DNA of 64,000 nt from Neovahlkampfia damariscottae (lineage: Eukaryota; Heterolobosea; Selenaionea; Neovahlkampfiida; Neovahlkampfiidae): assembly GCA_016618085.1 (NCBI GenBank), contig JABLTG010000110.1:1-64000 (forward strand), read 5' to 3'. The position numbers and the translations under genes are program-made. Position 1 is the first letter of the stretch; each line of letters starts with the position of its first letter. Shown here one piece after another: positions 53,838 through 64,000 of the stretch. The notes below the pieces were generated by a model, which was not told the origin of the DNA, ran no database searches, and was given only the letters and a program-made list of their open reading frames with translations.

Positions 53838-55226
53838 ATGAATAAATTTTTGAAAATAAATTTAAAAAGTTCCACCAATCATTTTGATATGGAAGAAATT
53901 GACGAAGTTGATGCAGGATTTGCAAGACTTGATGAACTCTACAGCAAAGTAGATTCAGGTCCACTTGAAATTGATTTTGAAGAAGAAATAAACACTACAG
54001 CTTTAATCTTATGGATAATTGGAACAAAAACACTTGAAACACTTATTTTGGTAAAACCAAATGAAGATGTATTAAAACTACTTCTACGTGAAATAAAAAA
54101 CTGTGTGCACGTCAAAAAATTAACCCTTGCAATGTATGATTCAAAAATTTGTTCATCAAAATTTTTAAAAAACTACTTGGAAAAAAATACATGTCTGAGA
54201 AGTTTTTTTTTGAACTCTGAGAATTATTCTGATTTTTCACCTGGTTTAGAGCAAGGATTAGAAAATAACACACGTTTAAAAGAAATTTCTTTAGGAGGTT
54301 TTTCTTTCCAAGAAAGTACCATGGATTTAACAAATGCAATTACAAAAAGTAAAGTTGAAACAGTGATGCTTTTTCCTAATGAAGATTGGGAAGCACTTGG
54401 AGATTCATTTGATGAAGAAAAAATCTCAGAAAATAACAGTATCAGAAAAATTACTTTTGATTCTTATTCCATTGTAAATTCAAGGTCTTTGGAATTATTC
54501 ATCAAAAAGATGAACAATTTGAACAATTTGACTTTGACGGACATTGAAATATCAGACATTACACCGATTATTGAAACGTTATTGACGAAAAGTTTAAACA
54601 AATTGGATCTCTCATCAACCTATATAGGAGACACAGGAGCAACAGTCCTCGGAAATTTTCTTGAAACTGATACCAACTTGGATACTTTATGTATATCCAA
54701 ATGTAGTGTTGGCTATGAAGGCTTTAAGTCACTGATGAACAGTTTATCAAAAAATTCAACTTTAAAATCATTGGATATCTCTGATAATTCTCAGAAAAAG
54801 GAATCAATTGAATGTATAGGAAATTATTTAAAACAAAATAACACATTGGAGACACTGACATTGGAGGTAACTGATCACATTGATATCCTATTGGATGCTT
54901 TGTGCACCAATACACATCTTTGTGAAGCATTTTTTACGTATTGCAAAGTGAAGAATCTATCCAGTTTATATCGTGTTTTGATGGAAAATAGATCATTGCG
55001 TGATCTTGAAATTACTTATCCAACAAAGGAAAGAATTTTCAGACGAGTTCTAGAGGCACTTGAATTTAACACAACCCTTTTGGATTTTCAATTGAAAAAT
55101 GATCAAATACAAAGATATTTGAAATTTAATAACAATTCTTTCAAAATTCATGAACATTTTCATTTTTTCAAATCGGCGTTGATGGAAAAAAATCTTGATA
55201 AAAATATTTTTTTCAAGTTTCAATAA
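53838..55226 (+). CDS. Leucine-rich-repeat protein, ribonuclease-inhibitor type
   Basis: A single exon of 462 residues with about twelve LRRs of 27-29 residues, for example LETLILVKPNEDVLKLLLRE, LDLSSTYIGDTGATVLGNFL, LCISKCSVGYEGFKSLMNSL and LDISDNSQKKESIECIGNYL. The long repeats with helical outer faces fit the RI-like class. There is no signal peptide, membrane helix, kinase or NACHT part, so it is a cytosolic binding protein of unknown partner. ATG 53838 is used; a second in-frame ATG near 53889 would also keep all repeats. Confidence 0.85.
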   Translation: MNKFLKINLKSSTNHFDMEEIDEVDAGFARLDELYSKVDSGPLEIDFEEEINTTALILWIIGTKTLETLILVKPNEDVLKLLLREIKNCVHVKKLTLAMYDSKICSSKFLKNYLEKNTCLRSFFLNSENYSDFSPGLEQGLENNTRLKEISLGGFSFQESTMDLTNAITKSKVETVMLFPNEDWEALGDSFDEEKISENNSIRKITFDSYSIVNSRSLELFIKKMNNLNNLTLTDIEISDITPIIETLLTKSLNKLDLSSTYIGDTGATVLGNFLETDTNLDTLCISKCSVGYEGFKSLMNSLSKNSTLKSLDISDNSQKKESIECIGNYLKQNNTLETLTLEVTDHIDILLDALCTNTHLCEAFFTYCKVKNLSSLYRVLMENRSLRDLEITYPTKERIFRRVLEALEFNTTLLDFQLKNDQIQRYLKFNNNSFKIHEHFHFFKSALMEKNLDKNIFFKFQ

Positions 55227-55275
55227 AAATTACAACTTTTTGACAGATCGAAAATCTTTTAAAATATACAAAAAT

Positions 55276-56752
55276 TTATTCAACAGTTTTAATTAATGGT
55301 GTTCTAAATCCTGAAAATCCAGCAACTGAACAATCAATTCGATCTTGAAACTGTTCCAAGTGATTATAATGATGAGATAAGCATTCCCAAAAACTTTCAT
55401 AACAAGTATATTTGACATTATATTCTTGACATGTTTCTTTAAGTAATGGTAAAATTGCTTCGTAATGTTGTGGTGATATTGATGGAAATAAATGATGACA
55501 AACTTGATAATTCAAATGTCCTGATAAATATGTCCAAAATCTTGAATCAGTTGCATAATCACATGATGTTCTAACTTGCATTTCACCCCAATCTTCTTCA
55601 ATTGGAGTATCAGCTGGCCATTCTAAATCATCAACAATATGTGAAATTTGTGAAAAATGTCCGAATAAACACCCTGCAGTTAGTTCAGTCACGAAAAATA
55701 AAGCAATAGCTAAATTGAGTGACATTCCAAAATAAACTGGTAAAATGATTCGATGTAAGAAAAATGCAAATTTGAGTCCGAGAAATCTGAAAGTTGCTTC
55801 AATTTCTGTATCGTTGATTTTTACTTGTTCCATTGCACCTCTGAAAAAACTGAAAAAGTCATCAATTTGAATTGAAGTAACAACTGTAAAATAAGCAATT
55901 TTTTGAGCCCACATTGGCATAACAATGTGTTTCGTTCTATATGGCATAATTTCCTCTTTTGGTGATGCTTTATAAATTCCGATATCAGGATCGATTCCTG
56001 AGACATTTGTGAATACATGATGTCCAAAGATGTGTCTATGTTCCCAAATGGTACTAATTAAAAGATTAGTTTTTTCATTTTTTTGTTACTCTGAAACGCC
56101 AAGAAGAATACCACCAACAAAACCCATTACTGACCAAACAATTGGATATCTCGAAAAACAACCATGTGAAACATCGTGTCCACTATGAACCATCATTAAA
56201 TGATGGAAAATACCTGCAGCAACAGCAGCCAAAATTTTGTAAAGAAGTCTTATATTACTATACATGCTGAAATAGTAAGCAATTAAAATTCCAACAAAGA
56301 TAAAAATTGTATTGAAAATTGTGAACATATCTAAACGTCTACAATCCTTAATATCATTTTCCTTGAAATACGTTTCAACTTTTTGTTTCAAAGCTAAAAA
56401 TTAAAAATGTTGAAAAAAATATCTTACTTGAATAGAATCCTGTTTTCACAGAGTAGATTGGAAACTTATTTGAAATCAAATTTCCAACTTTTGGACATGA
56501 TTTTGTTCCAAAAATATGAATACTTTGTGATTTGTGATATGAAATAAACAAGTCTGTGATATCTTTACCACCGGATGAATTTATAATTGCTTCTCCTCCA
56601 GGATGTACTTTAGCCCATTCAGTTGCATCATATACTGAACCTTCAAAGCTGACCAATAAATCACCAGGTTGATTATGTTCTTCAACTTCTTCCCATGTGT
56701 AATTTGGAAATTCATCTGTTGTTGTTGTTGTTGTTGTTGTTTGTGTTTCCAT
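55276..56752 (-). CDS. Cytochrome b5 front-end fatty-acid desaturase (copy 2)
   Basis: Exons 56752-56428, 56393-56090 and 56053-55276 (introns 34 and 36 bases at the same sites as copy 1) encode 468 residues. The b5 domain has VHPGGEA; the His boxes are HSGHDVSH, WEHRHIFGHH and QVCHH, so it is again a front-end polyunsaturated-acid desaturase. The N-terminus bears a Thr run from a (GTT)n microsatellite. The end of exon 3 is identical in DNA to copy 1 over 207 bases, while upstream the proteins differ at many positions (for example VMPMWAQKIAYFTVVTSIQ), so the two may still act on different substrates. An ATG at 56818 would add 22 residues; 56752 is preferred by comparison with copy 1. Confidence 0.93.
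55456..55662 (-). repeat. 207-base tract identical to desaturase copy 1
   Basis: Inverted partner of 16181-16387; no mismatch by eye. It covers the third His box and the region before it. Confidence 0.85.
56718..56741. repeat. GTT/AAC trinucleotide microsatellite in desaturase copy 2
   Basis: About eight GTT units on the plus strand, read on the minus strand as ACA codons for a Thr run right after METQ. Copy 1 has only four Thr. Length change here would not shift the frame. Confidence 0.85.
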
Positions 56753-56969
56753 TTTGTTGTTTTGTTGAATTGACAAATCAATTTGATCTCGGTTAAATAA
56801 CTTTTTCTCAACAGACAAATTCCATTTCTAATTGGTCAAACCAATTTTTTTTTTTCTTTCTGTTCTGGACATTATTCGACCAATGAAATCAAATTGTGTT
56901 TTTTTGTGTTTTTTATGAATTTAACTGAAAAATAAATCTGTTTTTTTTTTTTGGTAAGATTTTGTTGGT

Positions 56970-59900
56970 TTATTTTTGGTTTAAAAAATCTTCTTCTGGA
57001 TCTGAATGATGACTTTCATCTTCACTCATTTCTGAGTCAGAAGAACTTTCACCAATGTTTTGGTCATCAATATCTTCTACATAAAATTTTGTATCTTTTC
57101 CATCATCACATTTTAAATAAAATACTTTGTTTCCATTGGAAGCAAGAAAACGTCCAGCTGTAAATAAAGTGATACCATCAGATGTTTCTTTCACTTGAAA
57201 AGTCGATGAAGATTTAATATTCAAATCAAATCCCAACTTATTCGAAAAGGTCAATAAGGATCCTTTTCTTCCAACAGTGAAAACAGAAAATTGATTCATC
57301 TCAGAAGCACAAAGTTGTCTTTGTCTATTAAGAGTGATATATTTTCCTAATTTTGATTTGAATGCTATTTGATTTCCATTTTTGAAAATCAAATCACTGG
57401 AAACAGATTGAATGGAAAATCTACTGTTCCAAACATTGTTGTCATCATACAGGACGGATTTTCCATTTTCTGAAATTCCAAGGTATTTGGTTTTTCCTTG
57501 TAATGAAATTCCTTTGTTTTCTTCTGTCAAGAAAAATTCAATATCGGTTGAATCTTCGGCATGAAGATATTTTCCATTGGACAATAATTTGAATTTAAAA
57601 TACTCGCCTGCTCGTTCAACTTTGTATTTACAATTGTCATGTAGTGATTTATAAGGTACAGCGACACCATTTTCATATCCAAAATACGTATTATGAGCTA
57701 GAGATTTCATAGCGATGGTATCACCTTCAATGATCAAATCATAAATTGAATTTTCATCAACAAGAGATATGAACCACTTAGAAACTTTTTCAGAAGTCTT
57801 ACAACTGATTAATTTATTTGATTCACTCCAACCCATGTAGTCTCCTGTCTTTGGTGATTGAATAGTATATCCATTTTTCTCTGGATTTGGTAACGCGACT
57901 ACATCAAAGAAATCAGTATTTGAAGATTCTTCTTTCAAACAATTTGTATTTTTGAATTGAAATTTTCCATTTTTTTCAGTGATTGTCACAATCGTTGATC
58001 TTTCTGTTGATTCAACTGAAGTTAAAGTTGATCCTTCCCAATAACCACCAATAGCTGTTTTCAAGAAAATTCTTGATCCATTTTTTAACACTCCCACTGA
58101 TCCTATTTTTCTTTCTGGTTCTCTTGCATCTTTTACAATTGAAATTGAATCTCCTTTTTGGTATAACGTTACAGCTGGAGTCAGTGATCCAATTATATTC
58201 TTTGTGTAAGCAATACCTTGAGAAATCCCATTGAGATAAAATTCAATGGATTGTTTATCATGATCAACTGAAATACCAATAGAATCACCTTCAAAATATT
58301 TCGCACCATATAATTTTGCTACTCCATTGTGATACGACTTTCCATTTAACGAGTAATAAGAAAATGTTTGTTTTCCTTTTATAATAAAGGAATTATGATC
58401 ATTATGTTCTTCAGTATTTACAACACCTACCATGATATGATTTGAAACCGATTTATCAATTTTGACTTCAAAATAATTCCTTCCTTCTGAGAATGATTGA
58501 TTTGAATATGAAGTTGTTGCTGATTTGTCCTTTCCAGTATGGAAACAACTCATTCCATCTTTTGAAATATCAATCACATCCTTTTCTTTATCAATCCATT
58601 TCGCCTTTCCTGATTTTGATTTTTGTATAATTGGTTTCAGTTCGTTTTTTTTTTTGAAAAAATTGACATCATCTTTGTGAAGAAAGTAATCAATTGCTTT
58701 TGCATTCATTCGACGATAGTCTTTATATAAACAATTCGTATCTTCATTTGGAAGTGGGTGAACTCGATCAAGTTCAATCAAATCAATTGAATAGACTCTC
58801 AACCAAAATGGAGATTCATCTCCTTTATTGTATACAAATGGAACAATCATGTATTCACCATTTTCCAATTCTAACTCTGCAACAGATTCTCGTGACCAAG
58901 TGGCAACAGTTGATGCCACTTTGATTCCAGTAGTAATAATCTTCTTGCCTTCACATTTGTAAACTTGAAATCCGATCAAAATTGAATCATTTTTTTTGTT
59001 TGAAATCATACGTTTATCAGATTGATATAATGAAATTACAACTTCTTGTTTTGCTTTTTTACCGTTAACTAACAAATGATATTGTGGTAGTTCGTCAAGA
59101 TAACTTCCGTTTGTCTTCATCTTTGTTGAAAATGAACCATCAAACATTTGTTTCAGATATTGATCTCTAAAGAACACTCTACAGACACCAATGGTTGTCC
59201 AATATTGACAAAAATCATCATAACTCATAAAAAAAGAACCATCATTCCCAATTTTAAACCCAATTCTTTTTTTATCAGATTGTGAAACAGTATCCCATTT
59301 AGAGCTTGAATCACTCCAATCTTTGAGCCATTCACTTTTCCCCCATGGATTTCTTATTTGAATTAAACGTGTTTGGTTCACTTCACATGTTTGTAAAATA
59401 CCATAAGCATGTCCTGATAATAATCCAGTATCTCCAAAACCACTTTCATGTTTTACTCCTTTTGCAATAATAGCAGCGCCCTTTGATATCGATAAATAAT
59501 ATATTTATCTTACCATGACAATGTCTTCTCTATTTCCTTTGGATAAGAGGTTCCAGAGTTTATCATTTTTATTATCATCTTGTTTCACTTTAATTTTCCA
59601 AGCAATTCCACCTGTCAAATCGGCTAAACCCTCTTCTGTATGTCCTCCAATTAAAGCTCTGTAACCTCCATGAAGTTTAGCATATGCTTTTTCGCATAGA
59701 GCTGCCCAAAGTTCGTTGGGATTTAAACCTCTCGCAAAAGCTAATTTTGAATCCTTACTCACTGGTAAATAATCATCAATAACAATATTATTCCATTTCT
59801 CGTCTTTATAAAACCTACAACAAATTGTTCCATCAACACTGTCATCAACAAAAACATGTTTCTAAATTTTTTTTAATTTTTTTTTTTTACCATTAAAACT

Positions 59901-60341
59901 GGTGTTGTAGCAACTACAGACATTGCTCCAATAAACCAACAATCTCCTATTGATCCTTGACAGACATCACCAGCTTCTGAACCGTCAATAAAAAGTTCAG
60001 GTTTTGGTGAAATGTCTGAAACTCTTTTCCATCCAGTTACTTTTTTGATAAGTTTTTGAGAGTTTTTATCATTTTTTCCTCCTGTGAGTGAACTTGAAGC
60101 AGCAGGAAATTTTTTATCAGTGAAACTGATTTTGAAGTTAAAAAAAAAAAATTTACGGTTCGGAAGGTGCTTTTGATAAATCTGTCTGTTCTAAAATACA
60201 ATTTACTCCAGCATCAATGTCTTCATTGTCCCATATGTCTTCTTCATGGATAAATGTTTCATTCACGTTTTTTTCTTTTCTTGTTGGTTGTTTTTTTGAT
60301 TTTTTATCATATTCATAAAGAAAATACAGCTTTTTTCCCAT
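56970..60341 (-). CDS. Calpain-type cysteine protease with SPRY and fascin-like domains
   Basis: Exons 60341-60157, 60125-59891, 59861-59514 and 59480-56970 (introns 31, 29 and 33 bases) encode 1092 residues. The calpain core is complete: QGSIGDCWFIGA with the active Cys (about 122), LLSGHAYGIL with His (about 278) and QIRNPWG with Asn (about 301). A C2-like calpain domain III follows (about 340-480), then a SPRY domain (about 549-713: SEGRNYFEVKIDKSVSNH, FYLNGISQGIAY), and then beta-trefoil, fascin-like modules to the end (GNQIAFKSKLGKYITLN). The last 30 residues are acidic. No penta-EF-hand part. Calpains cut proteins in answer to Ca2+; the SPRY and trefoil parts probably choose targets such as actin. 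ATG 60341 lies 38 bases past a GATTGGT box (minus strand, at 60379). Confidence 0.9.
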
Positions 60342-60964
60342 GAGAAGAACTTCTTGATGATTTGTTTGATGATTTCCACCAATCAATTCCCTACTACAGT
60401 GAAACTTGACTCATGATCAATTAGAAGTCAAACTCAACAAAACAACTTGAACTCTTAAAAAAAAAACCAAGAAAACTTTCAAGAAGATACGAATGTTGAA
60501 AATTAAAAGCAAAACTTTAATCAAAAGATGATTCTAAAAAAAATTGGGTTTCTCAAAAATCAGAAAAGATTGCTTTTTAAAAAAGAATTCAAGTAGAAGT
60601 AAAGAACCAAAAGTTGGAAACCGAAATTTAAGACTCAAAACAAGTTTTTGAGTTCAAACTTTAAAAGTTGAAAAAAAAAAAGAATTTTCAAAACTCATCA
60701 ACTTGAAATTGAAACCATTTATCAACAAGTGGGAGAATCAAAAAAAAAAGTAGAATCAAAATTTTCAAAAAGAATCAATGCTTTAACTCCAAAACTTAAT
60801 ACAGATCTTCCAGAAAAAAGAAAAGTGAAAATTACTGAAAAACTTGGAACTTTATCAAAGAACAACATCAAGATGCTTCAAAAATTCAACAAGTTCAAAA
60901 ATCAGAAAAAGTTAAAAACAAAAAATCTGAAGAAGAAATTGACTTTATTTACAAAACATTCTTT
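60342..60964. other. Spacer with an unresolved Lys-rich reading frame
   Basis: From about 60670 to 60960 one plus-strand frame reads like protein (THQLEIETIYQQVGESKK, RINALTPKLNTDLPEKRK, LGTLSKNNIKMLQKFNK) but has no ATG, and it runs into the antisense of the oxidoreductase gene. It may be an exon of a small basic protein whose first exon I could not find, or chance in an A-rich strand. The rest is A-rich and shows nothing. Confidence 0.3.
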
Positions 60965-62073
60965 TTATTCTTTAATTTTAATGCAATTTTTTCCAACAGA
61001 CTTTCCTGCTTCAATATATTCAAAAGCTTCTTTTGTTTGTTCAAAATCAAAAACTTTATCCATTAAAGGTTTGATTTTACCTTCAGAAATCCATTTTGAA
61101 ATTTTTTCTAAATCAGCACCATTTGTTTTAATGAATGTATAACCATAGTCAACTGATTTGAAGTATGCCATAAGTCTGGTTTTTGCACTCATTGTATTTA
61201 ACAACATTGAAACAGTGTATCCAATTTCAAGACCTGCAGAAGCAACTGCTGAACTATCAGGTACTGTTGCAATTGAACGACATATACCACCATATTTTAG
61301 AATTGAAAAAGTTTTTTCTGCTTCTCCTGCTGTGTCTAAAAAAAATGTCAAAAAATGAATGTTGATTTTACCATAGACAAAGTCAATATCTTTCAATTTG
61401 GTTGTATAATCATCTTTAGTATAATCAATTACTTCATCTGCACCAAGAGATTTACAAATTTCAATTTTCTTTGTGCTACAAGTTGTAATGACGTGTAAAT
61501 CCATAACTTTTTTAGCATATTGAACAGCAAAAGAACCAGCACCACCAGCACCTCCAATAATTAAAACTTTATCTTTTGGTTTCAATTTAGCTGCTCTAAA
61601 TGCCTTAAAAAAATAAAAAAAAAAAAATTCACAAACTTGCATGCAAGTCATTCCAACTAATGGTATTCCTGCTGCTTCAACCATATTAATTTCAGTCGGT
61701 TTAATAGCTAAAAAACATTCATTCACCACAATTTCTTCAGCAATCGATCCAATTCTTCCATAAGGAGCACAACAAAATACCTAACAAATTTTATAAAAAC
61801 AAAAAATACTTCATCTCCTTTCTTAAATTTTTGAACTTTTTTACCAACATCTAAAATAACTCCACTAAAGTCATGTCCTAAAATTTGTGGAAATTTATAT
61901 GTCATGATGATTGAAGTCATTCCTGAACGAAATTTCCAATCTAAAGGATTCAGACTTGCTGCATGAACTTCTACCAATACATCAGTATCAGTTTCAAGTT
62001 TAGGTTTTGGAAAATCTTTGGAAATTTGAATTACTGAACTATCACCAAATTTTTCGATGAATGCTGCTTTCAT
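60965..62073 (-). CDS. Zinc-free MDR alcohol dehydrogenase / quinone oxidoreductase
   Basis: Exons 62073-61810, 61780-61637, 61603-61372 and 61335-60965 (introns 29, 33 and 36 bases) encode 336 residues. The medium-chain reductase plan is clear: MKAAFIEKFGDSSVIQI start, ASLNPLDWKFRSGM, LGHDFSGVILDVGKKVQKF, then the NADPH-binding IIGGAGGAGSFAVQYAKK and LGADEVIDYTK, and an IKPLMDKVFDF end. Zinc ligands of alcohol dehydrogenases are absent, as in zeta-crystallin-type quinone or enone reductases. It likely detoxifies quinones or unsaturated aldehydes in the cytosol. Confidence 0.92.
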
Positions 62074-62126
62074 ATTTTTAACTGCGGAGTTGCAAGTATT
62101 TCATTGGATAACTAAAAAACATCAGA
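62074..62126. promoter_or_regulatory. Divergent promoter with single ATTGG box
   Basis: 53 bases between outward start codons, with one ATTGGAT at 62103-62109, about 18 bases from the plus start and 30 from the minus start. Confidence 0.55.
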
Positions 62127-62936
62127 ATGACAACACCAAACAAACTTGTATTCATCCAACACAAAAGTTCAAAAGATGACGCTGAAAATATTGTGCTTAT
62201 TCATGGAATGGACAGTTGTAAAGAGACTTGGACTGAAGTGATTGAATCAGAAAAATTAAAAGATTTTAACATTTTTGCTGTAGACCTTCATGGTCATGGA
62301 GAAACTCCAAATCAAAACGACACTTTTACAACAGATCAAATGGTTGCTGATATTCATGGTTTTGTTGTAGAACACTCCATTCCACCATTCTATGTTATTG
62401 GACACTCAATGGGCGCGAGAGTAGCAATTCCTTACTGTGCTAAATATCCAAAAGATGTAAAAGGTGTAATCATGGAAGATATGCATCTCACACCATTTCC
62501 AATTCCAAAAAAAGATCCAGAAGAATTAAAACAATTCAAAGATGTCATTGAATCTGAAGATGAATTATTCAGTCAATATAAAAAATACAATTACAGCGAA
62601 GATAGTGTCAAAAATTGGATTAAAGATGAAAGAATAAAATTAAGAGATGGTAAATATTATTGTGGAATTCGTCCTTATGTCACTTTTTCTGCTGCAAAAA
62701 ATTTACTTGGTACAAATGATGCGCATGATGCATTTGTTCAATTGGCAAAAGAAAATGTCAAAATTTTGGTATTACAAGCAGGGTCAGGGACCCCAATTAA
62801 ACCAGAGAGCATCGAAGAAATGAAATCTATCAATCCGAAAATTACCCACATCACAGTGAAAGATTCAACTCATTCAATTCATAAAGACAAATCACATGAT
62901 GAATTTATTTCAATTGTATCAAATTTTGTCAATTAA
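62127..62936 (+). CDS. Alpha/beta-hydrolase fold enzyme
   Basis: A single exon of 269 residues. Oxyanion motif VLIHGMDSCKETW, nucleophile elbow GHSMGARVAI with the catalytic Ser (about 96), acid near LVLQAGSGTPIKPES, and the final His in DSTHSIHKDKSHDEF. The plan fits small esterases and ABHD-type hydrolases (ABHD11-like). No signal peptide, so cytosolic. The substrate cannot be told. It shares a 53-base divergent promoter with the quinone oxidoreductase. Confidence 0.9.
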   Translation: MTTPNKLVFIQHKSSKDDAENIVLIHGMDSCKETWTEVIESEKLKDFNIFAVDLHGHGETPNQNDTFTTDQMVADIHGFVVEHSIPPFYVIGHSMGARVAIPYCAKYPKDVKGVIMEDMHLTPFPIPKKDPEELKQFKDVIESEDELFSQYKKYNYSEDSVKNWIKDERIKLRDGKYYCGIRPYVTFSAAKNLLGTNDAHDAFVQLAKENVKILVLQAGSGTPIKPESIEEMKSINPKITHITVKDSTHSIHKDKSHDEFISIVSNFVN

Positions 62937-62982
62937 TAAATATAAAAATTCATAAATTATTATTTAAAAATACCACTTTTCT

Positions 62983-64000
62983 TTAAAAATTGGTGATGAA
63001 TCGATATTGAAAATCGTGCAATTTCCAAATTGATTGGTTCGTTCTCCTTAAAGGATAGTAAATTTTCTTGCTCGCCATTTCAATTTCTAGATATATTTCA
63101 TGGTCTTTCTTTAGTGATTCATCAACTAATTCAATCACTGAAGCATCATTGAACACAGCAGCCAGCATTATTTTTTTATCTTTCAGAAACCTCTTATCAA
63201 CATGTTCTACCATTTTTCCACATGTTCTTACTGCTTCCTTGATTAAATCATCATTATTTCTGATGGATTTGTGAACAAATGCCAAAGCATTTCCATTGGA
63301 TATTACTGCTTCCATTGCAAATTCAAAATCTTTCCTGAGGTGGAATTTATGATATTTTATGACCCTCCAATCATATTTTACGATGTTAATTGAAAATTCT
63401 TTATCTTGTTTCAAAGAATTTGATACATATTTATAGAAAGTTCCATTTCGGGAACAAACCTTTTTGGCGATGACCTTGTTGCTTTTTATTTTTTTTCCAG
63501 AGAAAATAAAGGAATGTATATTGTTTTCAATTGCAAGTAAATTAATTTCTTCGTCATCTTTTAGCTCATCTGAGGCATGTTTAATAGCCAGACCATTCTG
63601 TTTCACAGCAGCAAGAACAGCTGATTTATTCGTTTGGAAATTCGACATATGTTCAAGTAACAAACCATCAACTTCAAGATACTTCAAAGCAATATCAATT
63701 TTATAAATATGGCATACAGAGTAAACTGAGTTTTGAATTGCCTCATTAATTATGGTAATATTTGATTTCAACGAATTATCTGCGTATTTCAAAGCCATTC
63801 CATCATTTTTTACAGCTTTTAATACTAAATCAAAATTTTTTGCATCTTCTTCTGTTGCATATTTTAAAGCACAACCGTAGGATTCAACTGCAACACAAAC
63901 AATTTCGAAATCTGATCTCAATTCTTCATGAACGTGAATGATGTTTTCTCCTTTTATTTTTACACATTTTAACATGAATGCTTTGTTTTTGGACAATTGT
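62983..64000 (-). CDS. DUF4116 repeat protein 3, 5' end outside window
   Basis: The frame is open to the window edge, so the N-terminus is missing; 337 or more residues are seen. About eleven repeats of the DUF4116 pattern follow each other (DFEIVCVAVESYGCALKYA, NFDLVLKAVKNDGMALKYAD, KSAVLAAVKQNGLAIKHASD, KKIMLAAVFNDASVIELVD). The repeats are more regular than in the gene at 47308. No membrane part is seen. Function unknown. The DUF4116 family spans this 35 kb with three members that are not adjacent. Confidence 0.8.
   Translation of the reverse strand, partial: QLSKNKAFMLKCVKIKGENIIHVHEELRSDFEIVCVAVESYGCALKYATEEDAKNFDLVLKAVKNDGMALKYADNSLKSNITIINEAIQNSVYSVCHIYKIDIALKYLEVDGLLLEHMSNFQTNKSAVLAAVKQNGLAIKHASDELKDDEEINLLAIENNIHSFIFSGKKIKSNKVIAKKVCSRNGTFYKYVSNSLKQDKEFSINIVKYDWRVIKYHKFHLRKDFEFAMEAVISNGNALAFVHKSIRNNDDLIKEAVRTCGKMVEHVDKRFLKDKKIMLAAVFNDASVIELVDESLKKDHEIYLEIEMASKKIYYPLRRTNQSIWKLHDFQYRFITNF

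Overview
This is a eukaryotic protist window. It is AT-rich and gene-dense, uses the standard stop codons (TAA, TAG and TGA all end genes here), and its genes are broken by many tiny GT-AG introns. In my models these run from 20 to 62 bases, most 28-40. Histone H2B, a Ras GTPase, TBC, VPS9, longin, calpain, RCC1 and Slx9-type proteins rule out a prokaryote. The Fanzor/TnpB remnant, secreted RCC1-EGF protein, DUF4116 repeats and large cyclase and RGS families would suit a free-living amoeboid or amoeboflagellate protist, perhaps heterolobosean. That placement is inference; the sequence alone does not fix the species.

Layout. 0-4 kb: tail of a Fanzor/TnpB-like element, a LicD/fukutin-like membrane protein and an outlying RGS gene. 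4-9.5 kb: a 1782-residue kinase-AAA-GAF-adenylate cyclase fusion. 10-15 kb: histone H2B, an RCC1 protein that stops where a BTB domain should begin, a 1.6 kb stretch without a recognised gene, and a DEP-domain protein ending in a CaaX box. 15-21 kb: front-end desaturase, secreted RCC1-EGF protein, phospholipase B. 21-33 kb: a minus-strand array of eight RGS-domain genes with a MATE transporter and a DUF4116 gene set between them. 33-46 kb: longin, a DUF547-MORN-VPS9 protein, a divergent pair of double-GST genes, GTP cyclohydrolase II, a G-protein alpha-like gene with a ruined P-loop, a T4-type lysozyme, a TBC protein and a TPR protein. 46-64 kb: SLOG-like protein, DUF4116, Pirh2-like RING protein, Ras, Slx9-like, kelch-kinase-SAM, LRR, a second desaturase, calpain-SPRY, quinone oxidoreductase, alpha/beta hydrolase and a third DUF4116 gene cut by the window end.

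The strongest themes are G-protein signalling (nine RGS genes, a degenerate G-alpha, a cyclase, Ras) and membrane traffic regulators (TBC, VPS9, longin). A CCAAT box ((G)ATTGG or CCAAT(C)) lies 8-80 bases before most start codons, and one lies in each of the short spacers between divergent genes. Gene models were assembled by hand from reading frames and splice signals. In nearly every model the total coding length is divisible by three; the longin and G-alpha-like genes are the exceptions, each needing one frame jump.
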